Shown here one piece after another: positions 1 through 5,220 of a stretch of 7,155 bases of DNA. The notes under the pieces are model-generated. The model ran no database searches and had not been told where the DNA came from. It saw nothing but the letters and a program-made list of their open reading frames with translations. Origin of the DNA: an uncultured Dechloromonas sp. (GTDB taxonomy: Bacteria; Pseudomonadota; Gammaproteobacteria; Burkholderiales; Rhodocyclaceae); contig CALKUR010000131.1 in NCBI GenBank assembly GCA_937996725.1, positions 1-7,155 of the forward strand. The letters run 5' to 3'. Positions within the stretch are counted from its first letter, which is position 1; each line of letters begins with the position of its first letter. Made by a program: the position numbers and the translations under genes.

Positions 1-70
1 CCTCACCCACTTGTCCGACCGTCAGCCTTCCTGCTGCCAGCGAAAAGCCATTGATGACTTCAGAACCCTA

Positions 71-346
71 ATGACGCTCAGCATCACCTCCCGCGATTCC
101 GACGAGATTGAAATAGGAGACGACACGGAACAGTTAACGCCGGAAGTGCTTTTTGTCGACTTGATCAACAACCTCGAGAAAACAAGCGCTCTGGTCAACG
201 CTGTATTGGATCAGGCATGCAGCAAGTTACGCCACCTCAATCGCCCCGAACTTCTACGGGCGGTCGACAAGTTCGGCGACATGATCACACGCCGCAGAGT
301 CAATGCACTTCTTTGTAACGCCTTCAAATCCGGCACTCGGAATTGA
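71..346 (+). CDS. Small hypothetical protein (91 aa)
   Basis: I do not recognise this protein. From the ATG at 71 it is 91 residues: an acidic N-terminal stretch (about residues 7-24, with SRDSDEIEIGDD) followed by a probably all-helical body with regular leucines (VDLINNLEKTSALVNAVLDQ) and a basic patch near the end (MITRRRVN). No signal peptide, membrane segment or cysteine motif is visible. The frame is also open upstream, with a TTG at 11 and no stop before the window edge, so the gene could be longer. The ATG at 71 overlaps the TAA of another frame that is open from the window start (TAATG), which could be translational coupling to a gene cut off at the left. No convincing ribosome-binding site precedes it. 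It is convergent with fic. A possible stem-loop and T-tract follow at 355-400, which mildly supports a real transcript. It could still be a chance ORF. Confidence 0.35.
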   Translation: MTLSITSRDSDEIEIGDDTEQLTPEVLFVDLINNLEKTSALVNAVLDQACSKLRHLNRPELLRAVDKFGDMITRRRVNALLCNAFKSGTRN

Positions 347-354
347 ACCGACGT

Positions 355-400
355 CCACACATCCGGATCGGATATCTCCTCGGCACTGTGGTTTTCTTTT
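355..400 (+). terminator. Possible rho-independent terminator after the small ORF
   Basis: CCACA (355-359) can pair with TGTGG (387-391), immediately followed by TTTTCTTTT (392-400). Inside the outer stem, CCG (363-365) can pair with CGG (381-383) across a symmetric 3x3 internal loop, and GGA (370-372) with TCC (377-379). The outer stem is short and the interior imperfect, so this is a weak candidate. Its placement, 8 bases after the small ORF's stop codon and between two convergent genes, suits a terminator. Confidence 0.35.
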
Positions 401-409
401 GCCGATTCG

Positions 410-426
410 GTCAGATTCAATCTGAC
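410..426. repeat. 17-bp perfect palindrome over the fic stop codon
   Basis: GTCAGATT-C-AATCTGAC is a perfect inverted repeat with 8-bp arms and a single central base. It contains the fic stop codon (417-419 on the minus strand). It abuts a second small palindrome, CCGATTCGG (402-410). As RNA it would form a 7-bp stem with a 3-nt loop, but neither strand has a T-tract after it, so it is not a standard intrinsic terminator. It could be a protein-binding site, an mRNA-stabilising hairpin or chance. Confidence 0.5.
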
Positions 427-1532
427 AGCTCATAGCTCGTGCTGCGCCCGCCACCAGGGGCTTTCTTGAGCACCCCCTGCTCCAACAACTGGGTGATATC
501 GCGCAATGCGGAGTCGGGCGAGCATTTGGCAATTGCGGCCCATTTGCTGCTGGTAAGTTTGCCTTCGAAGCCATCGAGCAATCGATTGAGCAGTCTGATC
601 TGCCGCTCGTTCATGGGCGTGCTTGCCCAGCGTTTCCAAAAAGCCGCTTTATCCAGAACCGACGAGAGCGTTTCGTCTGATCGTTGCACAGCGCGCAGCA
701 GACAGCCGAGGAACCAAGCCAGCCATTCGGTGACATCAAGATCGCCCTTCTGGGTTTTTTCTAGGCCAGCGTAATAGTCTTTGCGTTCCAGCTGGATCTG
801 CGATGACAGGCTATAAAAACGGTTGGCCGATTGATCTGCGCGCGCCAGCGCCATGTCGCCGACGGCACGCGCGATACGGCCGTTGCCATCGTCGAAGGGG
901 TGAATGGTTACAAACCAGAGGTGTGCTAGCCCGGCTTTGATGAGCGGGTCGTCTTGCTGATCTACGTTAAACCAGCGCAAGAAGTCTTTGACCTCGGCAT
1001 CGAGCAGATGCGCGGGTGGCGCCTCGAAATGCACTTTGGGTCGATGCATCGGGCCAGACACCACTTGCATGGGGCCATGCGCATCATCGCGCCAATCGCC
1101 CGTGCGGATTTTGCTCAGACCGCTTTGACCCGCCGGAAACATGCCGGCATGCCAGGCAAAGAGGCGTTGAACGGTGAGCGGCGCTTGGTAGTTGCTAGTA
1201 GCATCCAGCACCATATCGACCACACCCTCAGCGTTGCGGTCTGCCGGTGCGAGCGCCCCGATATCGACACCGAGGCGACGGGCAATGGATGAACGAACCG
1301 ATTCCGGGTTGAGCGAAGCACCTTCGATCTCGCTGGTCTTCAGCACGTCTTCCGTCAGCACCCGCAGATTGGCTTGATCTTGCTGATCCATGCCCAGGCC
1401 ATGCAGCCGCCCGCGCAACAACCCTTGTGCCTGATGCACCTGGGCAAGCAGCGGCATCAACCGCTTGGGGTCGTACGACCAATCCGGCCAGGCCGGTTGC
1501 TGCCAGATGTAACGACAATCTCCGCTTTTCAT
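417..1532 (-). CDS. fic: Fic-family protein adenylyltransferase with C-terminal winged-helix region
   Basis: This 371-residue protein is predicted to transfer AMP from ATP to a hydroxyl side chain of a target protein (AMPylation). The N-terminus (YIWQQPAWPDW, residues 8-18) matches the DUF4172-type domain of this Fic subgroup. Residues 66-71 (TSEIEG) fit the inhibitory motif [S/T]xxxE[G/N], placed N-terminal to the Fic core (class II). The flap region (RTGDWRDD, 143-150) and the catalytic motif HPFDDGNGRIAR (211-222, catalytic His211) are intact, so the enzyme looks active but autoinhibited. Residues from about 305 to 371 resemble a winged helix-turn-helix (helices, then EQGVLKKAPGGGRSTSYEL as a wing), the same layout as the Shewanella SoFic protein. 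The ATG is fixed by the conserved start of the first domain. No ribosome-binding site precedes it, and the predicted transcription start coincides with the ATG. It lies 52 bp after ribD on the same strand, but has its own promoter. The cellular target is unknown. No antitoxin-like small ORF was found beside it. Confidence 0.95.
   Translation of the reverse strand: MKSGDCRYIWQQPAWPDWSYDPKRLMPLLAQVHQAQGLLRGRLHGLGMDQQDQANLRVLTEDVLKTSEIEGASLNPESVRSSIARRLGVDIGALAPADRNAEGVVDMVLDATSNYQAPLTVQRLFAWHAGMFPAGQSGLSKIRTGDWRDDAHGPMQVVSGPMHRPKVHFEAPPAHLLDAEVKDFLRWFNVDQQDDPLIKAGLAHLWFVTIHPFDDGNGRIARAVGDMALARADQSANRFYSLSSQIQLERKDYYAGLEKTQKGDLDVTEWLAWFLGCLLRAVQRSDETLSSVLDKAAFWKRWASTPMNERQIRLLNRLLDGFEGKLTSSKWAAIAKCSPDSALRDITQLLEQGVLKKAPGGGRSTSYELSD
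1517..1525 (-). repeat. GCGGAGATT motif inside fic codons 3-6
   Basis: Read on the minus strand this is GCGGAGATT, a further copy of the motif that forms the inverted repeat at 1531-1561. With the 1531-1539 arm it makes a second inverted pair (TCTCCGC/GCGGAGA, 7-bp spacer). It lies in the first codons of fic, where a bound repressor could add to promoter blockage. Being in coding sequence, it could be chance. Confidence 0.4.
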
Positions 1533-1561
1533 GCGGAGATTATCAGGCTTATTCTCCGCAT
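1531..1561. promoter_or_regulatory. Probable operator: 9-bp inverted repeat spanning the fic promoter
   Basis: ATGCGGAGA (1531-1539) and TCTCCGCAT (1553-1561) are perfect inverted repeats with a 13-bp spacer. The centres of the GCGGAG/CTCCGC cores are 21 bp apart, two helical turns, so both half-sites face the same side of the DNA as expected for a dimeric regulator. One arm abuts the -35 hexamer. The other touches the -10 hexamer and covers the predicted transcription start and the first two bases of the ATG. A protein bound here should block RNA polymerase. The Fic protein itself, with its winged-helix-like C-terminus, is the obvious candidate, but that is inference. Confidence 0.7.
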
Positions 1562-1567
1562 CGTCAA
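1539..1567 (-). promoter_or_regulatory. Sigma70-type promoter of fic, predicted leaderless
   Basis: On the minus strand TTGACG (1567-1562) and GATAAT (1544-1539) each match the consensus at five of six positions and are separated by the optimal 17 bp. With the usual 6 bases between the -10 box and +1, transcription would begin at 1532, the A of the fic ATG. No Shine-Dalgarno sequence lies before that ATG, which agrees with leaderless initiation. Confidence 0.65.
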
Positions 1568-1584
1568 CTAATTCAACGAGTTAT

Positions 1585-2730
1585 CTATTTCACCGGCCGC
1601 GCAAGGATGCGGAGATTAGATCCGACCATCCGAACGTCCTGAAACGTCCACGTGGTCTTCTGATCCAGACTAGTCAGGTTCAAGCCATCAAACCAGCCAC
1701 GCGCATCACTGCCCAACAGCGTGGGTGCGATATACACGAGCAGTTCATCGACCAGACCCGATTTGACGAAGGTGCCGCTCAGCATTGGACCCGCCTCCAC
1801 ATGCACTTCGTTCACGCCGCGCTTGGCCAGCATAGTCAGCAACTCGGCCAAATCAATCTTTGCGTCTTTGCCGGGCAGGCTGAGCACCTCGGCACCTGCC
1901 GCCTGCAGCGCCTGCGCTTTTGCGGCATTATCTGAAGCCGTAACGATGAGACAGCCACCCTGCAAGATCTTTGCAGTCGGCGGCGTGCGGAGTTGGCGAT
2001 CCAGCACCACGCGTAATGGTACATGCAGATTCACAGGCTGACCGGATTGCCCCATCGGTGGCTCAACGTCACGCACGGTGAGCAAAGGATCATCCGCGAG
2101 AATGGTGCCAACACCGGTAATGATCGCCTGCGCCCGTGCACGGAAGCGATGGCCATCGGCACGAGCCTCCGAACCGGTAATCCACTGGCTCTGGCCATTG
2201 GCCAACGCACTGCGCCCATCAAGGCTGCCCGCCATCTTCAAACGTACCCAGGGTTTGCCCTGGCGCATCCGTTGTACAAAACCGATATTCAAGGCTTCGG
2301 CCTCAGCGGCCATCAACGGTGCCGCAACGGCAATGCCGGCAGCCTGGAGTAACGCAAAGCCTTGTCCAGCCACCAACGGGTTCGGGTCTTGCATCGCGGC
2401 GACCACGCGGCTTACCCCGGCTTGAATGAGCGCCTCGGCACACGGCGGCGTTTTGCCATGATGCGCGCACGGTTCTAGCGTCACATAGGCAGTGCAGCCA
2501 ACGGGATTATTACCCCGGCATTCGGCATCGCGCAGCGCCATTACTTCCGCGTGGCCTTCACCGGCGCGCTCATGCCAGCCTTCGCCGATCAACTGCCCAT
2601 CCTTGACCAGCACGCAACCAACGCGCGGGTTCGCGCCGGTGGTCATCAACCCCTTAGCGGCCAATTGCAAGGCGTGCGCCATCCAGGCGCTATCAGCGGC
2701 CGTGGGAGTCTGGAGCATTGGATCGGGCAT
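1585..2730 (-). CDS. ribD: Bifunctional riboflavin biosynthesis deaminase/reductase RibD
   Basis: RibD performs two successive steps of riboflavin synthesis in the cytosol: deamination of the diaminopyrimidine made from GTP, then NADPH-dependent reduction of its ribosyl side chain. The N-terminal cytidine-deaminase-like domain (about residues 10-145) has the zinc site His60 (HAEV, with catalytic Glu62), Cys88 and Cys97 (PCAHHGKTPPC). The C-terminal reductase domain (about 155-381) shows KMAGSLDGR (165-173), GVGTILADDPLLTVR (206-220) and the EAGPMLSGTF glycine-rich turn (312-321). At 381 residues it is close to the usual length, with both halves intact. Met5 is an alternative start, and neither has a strong ribosome-binding site. 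It follows nrdR by 30 bp and is probably cotranscribed with it. No FMN riboswitch fits in that gap. Unusually, fic rather than another rib gene lies downstream. Confidence 0.97.
   Translation of the reverse strand: MPDPMLQTPTAADSAWMAHALQLAAKGLMTTGANPRVGCVLVKDGQLIGEGWHERAGEGHAEVMALRDAECRGNNPVGCTAYVTLEPCAHHGKTPPCAEALIQAGVSRVVAAMQDPNPLVAGQGFALLQAAGIAVAAPLMAAEAEALNIGFVQRMRQGKPWVRLKMAGSLDGRSALANGQSQWITGSEARADGHRFRARAQAIITGVGTILADDPLLTVRDVEPPMGQSGQPVNLHVPLRVVLDRQLRTPPTAKILQGGCLIVTASDNAAKAQALQAAGAEVLSLPGKDAKIDLAELLTMLAKRGVNEVHVEAGPMLSGTFVKSGLVDELLVYIAPTLLGSDARGWFDGLNLTSLDQKTTWTFQDVRMVGSNLRILARPVK
1607..1618 (+). repeat. Distal copy of the fic operator motif in the ribD 3' end
   Basis: ATGCGGAGATTA is an exact 12-bp direct repeat of 1531-1542, 76 bp away and upstream of the fic promoter. 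It lies within the last codons of ribD (encoding NLRI near the C-terminus). It might be an auxiliary operator allowing looping, or a coincidence of RibD coding sequence. Confidence 0.4.
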
Positions 2731-2760
2731 CGCTTTTACCCGTAGGTCTTAATGCCGGGC

Positions 2761-3216
2761 TTAAACCGCCGGCGAGATCTCGCGAATGACTTCGGAGAAT
2801 TCGTCGATGTCGGTAAAGTTCCGGTAGACCGATGCAAATCGGACGTAGGCGACCTTGTCGATTTTTTTGAGCTCACGCATCACGAGCTCGCCCACTTGCT
2901 GCGAGGTGACTTCACGTTCGCCGAGCGCCAGTAGCTTTTCTTCGATGCGGGAAATGGCCGCGTCAATGGCCTCAGCTGTCACCGGACGCTTACGCAGCGC
3001 CAGCTGCAGCGAGGCGACCAGTTTGTCGTGACTGAAATCGGTACGCGATCCGTTGCGCTTCACGATATATGGAAACTGGATCTCGGCGTTTTCGTGGGTA
3101 GTGAAACGCTTCTCGCACTGGCCACAGCGGCGGCGTCGACGCACGTTATGCCCTTCCTCCGATTCGCGCGTTTCAACGACGGTGGTACCGTCCGCGCCGC
3201 AGAAAGGGCATCGCAT
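2761..3216 (-). CDS. nrdR: Transcriptional repressor NrdR
   Basis: NrdR is the nucleotide-sensing repressor of ribonucleotide reductase operons. It binds paired NrdR boxes when its ATP-cone is loaded with ATP/dATP-type nucleotides. The 151-residue protein has a complete N-terminal zinc ribbon (Cys3, Cys6, Cys31, Cys34), an arginine run between the cysteine pairs (VRRRRRCGQC), and the ATP-cone from about 49 to 139 (VKRNGSRTDFSHDKL, then YVRFASVYRNF). Length and motifs are those of the family. The gene starts 21 bp after the glyA stop and is likely cotranscribed with glyA and ribD. The glyA-nrdR pairing is common in betaproteobacteria. Its targets, nrd genes, are not in this window, and I saw no NrdR box pair here. 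Confidence 0.98.
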   Translation of the reverse strand: MRCPFCGADGTTVVETRESEEGHNVRRRRRCGQCEKRFTTHENAEIQFPYIVKRNGSRTDFSHDKLVASLQLALRKRPVTAEAIDAAISRIEEKLLALGEREVTSQQVGELVMRELKKIDKVAYVRFASVYRNFTDIDEFSEVIREISPAV

Positions 3217-3237
3217 GCGTGATGCTCTCTAAGAAGC

Positions 3238-4488
3238 TTACTTACCGTAAACCGGGAAGCGCTTACACAGTGCCGACACTTGATCACGCACTTTAGCGAG
3301 AACAGCCTCGTCGCTCGGCGCATCCAGCACGTCAGCAATCAGGTGGGCGATCTGCTCAGCTTCGATTTCGGTGAAACCACGCGTGGTCATCGCCGGCGAA
3401 CCGATACGGATACCCGAGGTCACGAACGGCTTTTGCGGGTCGTTCGGAATACCGTTCTTGTTGACCGTAATGTGGGCACGACCCAGCGCGGCTTCGGCGT
3501 CCTTGCCGGTGATGTTCTTGTTGCGCAGATCCAGCAGGAAGACGTGGCTTTCGGTGCGGCCCGACACGACGCGCAGACCGCGTTCTTCGCCGAGTACACG
3601 TGCCATCACGCGGGCATTGTTCAGCACCTGCTCCTGATAATCCTTGAAGCCTTGGGTCGCCGCTTCTTTGAACGCAGTCGCTTTGGCCGCGATCACGTGC
3701 ATGAGCGGACCGCCTTGCAGGCCCGGGAAAATGGCCGAGTTGAGGGCCTTCTCATGTTCGGCCTTCATCAGGATGGCGCCACCGCGCGGACCGCGCAGCG
3801 TCTTATGGGTCGTGGTGGTCACCACGTCGGCGTGCGGTACCGGGTTCGGATAGAAACCGGCGGCGATCAGACCCGCATAGTGGGCCATATCCACCCACAT
3901 GATGGCACCGACTTCTTTGGCGATCTTGGCAAAGCGTTCGAAATCAATGCGCAGCGCATAGGCCGACGCACCGGCCACGATGATCTTCGGCTTGTGTTCG
4001 CGCGCCAGCTTTTCAAGCTGGTCGTAATCAATCTCTTCTTTTTCGTTCAGGCCATACGAGACGGCATTGAACCACTTACCCGACATGTTCAGCGCCATGC
4101 CGTGCGTGAGGTGGCCGCCTTCAGCCAGGCTCATGCCCAAAATGGTGTCGCCCGGCTTGGCAAAGGCCATGAGGACGGCCTGGTTGGCCTGCGAGCCCGA
4201 GTTCGGTTGCACGTTGGCGGCATCGGCACCGTACAGCGCCTTCAGGCGATCAATCGCCAGTTGCTCGACGACGTCGACGTGTTCGCAACCACCGTAATAA
4301 CGCTTGCCCGGATAGCCTTCGGCGTACTTGTTGGTCAGCTGCGAGCCCTGAGCCTGCATAACGGCATATGACACGTAGTTTTCCGAGGCGATCAGCTCGA
4401 TGTGATCTTCCTGACGACGGTCTTCAGCCTCAATGGCTTTCCAGAGTTCGGCATCAACTTGTTGCAGGGTGTCGCGGGCGGAGAACAT
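3238..4488 (-). CDS. glyA: Serine hydroxymethyltransferase GlyA
   Basis: GlyA interconverts serine and glycine, loading a one-carbon unit onto tetrahydrofolate. It is a cytosolic, PLP-dependent enzyme and the main source of C1 units for purine, thymidylate and methionine synthesis. From the ATG at 4488 the protein is 416 residues (E. coli 417). It shows ELIASEN (31-37), YAEGYPGKRYYGGCEHVD (55-72), WVDMAHYAG (198-206), the PLP lysine Lys229 in TTTTHKTLRGPRGG, and the carboxylate-binding Arg361 in GIRIGSPA. The frame extends 12 bp further to a TTG at 4500, but that stretch contains the ribosome-binding site, and family members begin MFSA(K/R)DTL, so 4488 is the start. It is separated from the phosphatase gene by 76 bp, with no convincing promoter or riboswitch, so it may rely partly on readthrough from pmbA. 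Confidence 0.98.
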   Translation of the reverse strand: MFSARDTLQQVDAELWKAIEAEDRRQEDHIELIASENYVSYAVMQAQGSQLTNKYAEGYPGKRYYGGCEHVDVVEQLAIDRLKALYGADAANVQPNSGSQANQAVLMAFAKPGDTILGMSLAEGGHLTHGMALNMSGKWFNAVSYGLNEKEEIDYDQLEKLAREHKPKIIVAGASAYALRIDFERFAKIAKEVGAIMWVDMAHYAGLIAAGFYPNPVPHADVVTTTTHKTLRGPRGGAILMKAEHEKALNSAIFPGLQGGPLMHVIAAKATAFKEAATQGFKDYQEQVLNNARVMARVLGEERGLRVVSGRTESHVFLLDLRNKNITGKDAEAALGRAHITVNKNGIPNDPQKPFVTSGIRIGSPAMTTRGFTEIEAEQIAHLIADVLDAPSDEAVLAKVRDQVSALCKRFPVYGK

Positions 4489-4494
4489 AAGAAA

Positions 4495-4499
4495 CCTCA
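4495..4499 (-). promoter_or_regulatory. Ribosome-binding site that sets the glyA start
   Basis: TGAGG on the minus strand ends 6 bases before the ATG at 4488. It overlaps the longer reading frame's TTG at 4500, which therefore is not the start. Confidence 0.8.
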
Positions 4500-4564
4500 A
4501 AAATCAGTGTCGGAAACGGTCAACCAGCAGTCGACCACCGAGCCATACGCTCAAAGCCGTGATT

Positions 4565-5218
4565 TTACAGGATTTCGTCGAGGCTGGCGTCGGCCAGGTG
4601 GCCGGTTTCGCCCCAGGCCACCATCGTCCAGCGCAAGCCTTCTCCGGCCGGGGCCAGATCGAGCCAATTGAGGCCCGCATTGGGGATCGGGGCATCGCGA
4701 GGGCCCGTCAGATCACGGCCCAGCGCCCGCCGGTACAGCACATCCAGAACACCCCCATGGGTGACCAGAATGACCGACTGATCGGCAAATTTGTCGGCCA
4801 GACGACCTAAACAGGCCTCGAGCCTCGTAACCATGGCATTCAGCGGCTCGGCATTCCCCGGCGAGGCCGCCAAATCGGTGCGGGTAACCAGTGCTTCATA
4901 GGCGACGGGCGCAAACGATGCGGCTTCGGCCGGGGTTTTGCCCTCGAAATCACCGTAGCGACGCTCGCGCAGGCCCGGCGCATTCTGAACCGTTAGATCC
5001 AACGCCACGGCAATGGCATCCGCGGTCTGCCGGGCCCGTTGGAGATCGCTGCTGATGATGGCAGCGAATGGCGTTTGCGCGTGGCGCGCAGACAGATAAC
5101 GCGCCGCGGCATCTGCCTGTGCTAAGCCCAGGGCATTGAGCGGAATATCCTGATGCCCTTGCAAACGTCGTTCAGTATTCCAGGGCGTTTCGCCGTGGCG
5201 GACGAAACAGCAACGCAT
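4565..5218 (-). CDS. Histidine phosphatase family protein (phosphoglycerate mutase-like)
   Basis: This 217-residue cytosolic protein belongs to the histidine phosphatase superfamily, which works through a phosphohistidine intermediate. The catalytic core is complete: RHG at 7-9 (His8 nucleophile), the substrate-phosphate-binding Arg61 in SSDLQRARQTA, the acid/base Glu85 in LRERRYGDFEG, and the second His154 in VTHGGVLDVLYR. The family includes phosphoglycerate mutases, alpha-ribazole phosphatase (CobC) and broad-range phosphatases. The sequence does not single one out, and no cobalamin genes are nearby, so substrate is left open. Its ATG overlaps the pmbA TGA by one base (TGATG), implying translational coupling, and glyA follows 76 bp downstream. 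No signal peptide is visible. Confidence 0.9.
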   Translation of the reverse strand: MRCCFVRHGETPWNTERRLQGHQDIPLNALGLAQADAAARYLSARHAQTPFAAIISSDLQRARQTADAIAVALDLTVQNAPGLRERRYGDFEGKTPAEAASFAPVAYEALVTRTDLAASPGNAEPLNAMVTRLEACLGRLADKFADQSVILVTHGGVLDVLYRRALGRDLTGPRDAPIPNAGLNWLDLAPAGEGLRWTMVAWGETGHLADASLDEIL

Positions 5219-5220
5219 CA
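5216..5220 (-). other. TGATG stop/start overlap of pmbA and the phosphatase gene
   Basis: On the minus strand the pmbA TGA (5220-5218) shares its last base with the phosphatase ATG (5218-5216). Only a weak GGTG lies before this start, so reinitiation by ribosomes finishing pmbA is the likely way it is translated. Confidence 0.85.

Noticed and set aside
320..356. A tRNA T-arm-like sequence on the minus strand (CGGTTCAATTCCG), which could have marked an attachment site
   Set aside because: No matching acceptor, D or anticodon arms and no CCA were found, the fifth T-stem pair is missing, and there is no integrase or direct repeat nearby.
1533..1584. A terminator between ribD and fic
   Set aside because: The only stem candidate is the operator inverted repeat, which has a 13-nt loop and no following T-tract on the minus strand, so some readthrough from ribD into fic remains possible.
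2731..2760. An FMN riboswitch before ribD
   Set aside because: Only 30 bases separate nrdR and ribD, far too few for the FMN element.
3280..4371. A 363-codon open frame on the plus strand across glyA
   Set aside because: It is antisense to a highly conserved gene, rich in Arg/His/Gly as expected of a reverse-complement shadow, and has no recognisable motif.
4489..4500. The longer glyA start at TTG 4500, adding four residues
   Set aside because: The added bases contain the ribosome-binding site (TGAGG) for the ATG at 4488, and homologues begin at MFSA.
4489..4567. A glyA-specific promoter or riboswitch in the 76-bp gap; TAAAAT (minus strand, 4567-4562) could be a -10 box
   Set aside because: The associated -35 position matches only three of six bases, and the gap is too short and lacks the structure for a glycine or folate riboswitch.
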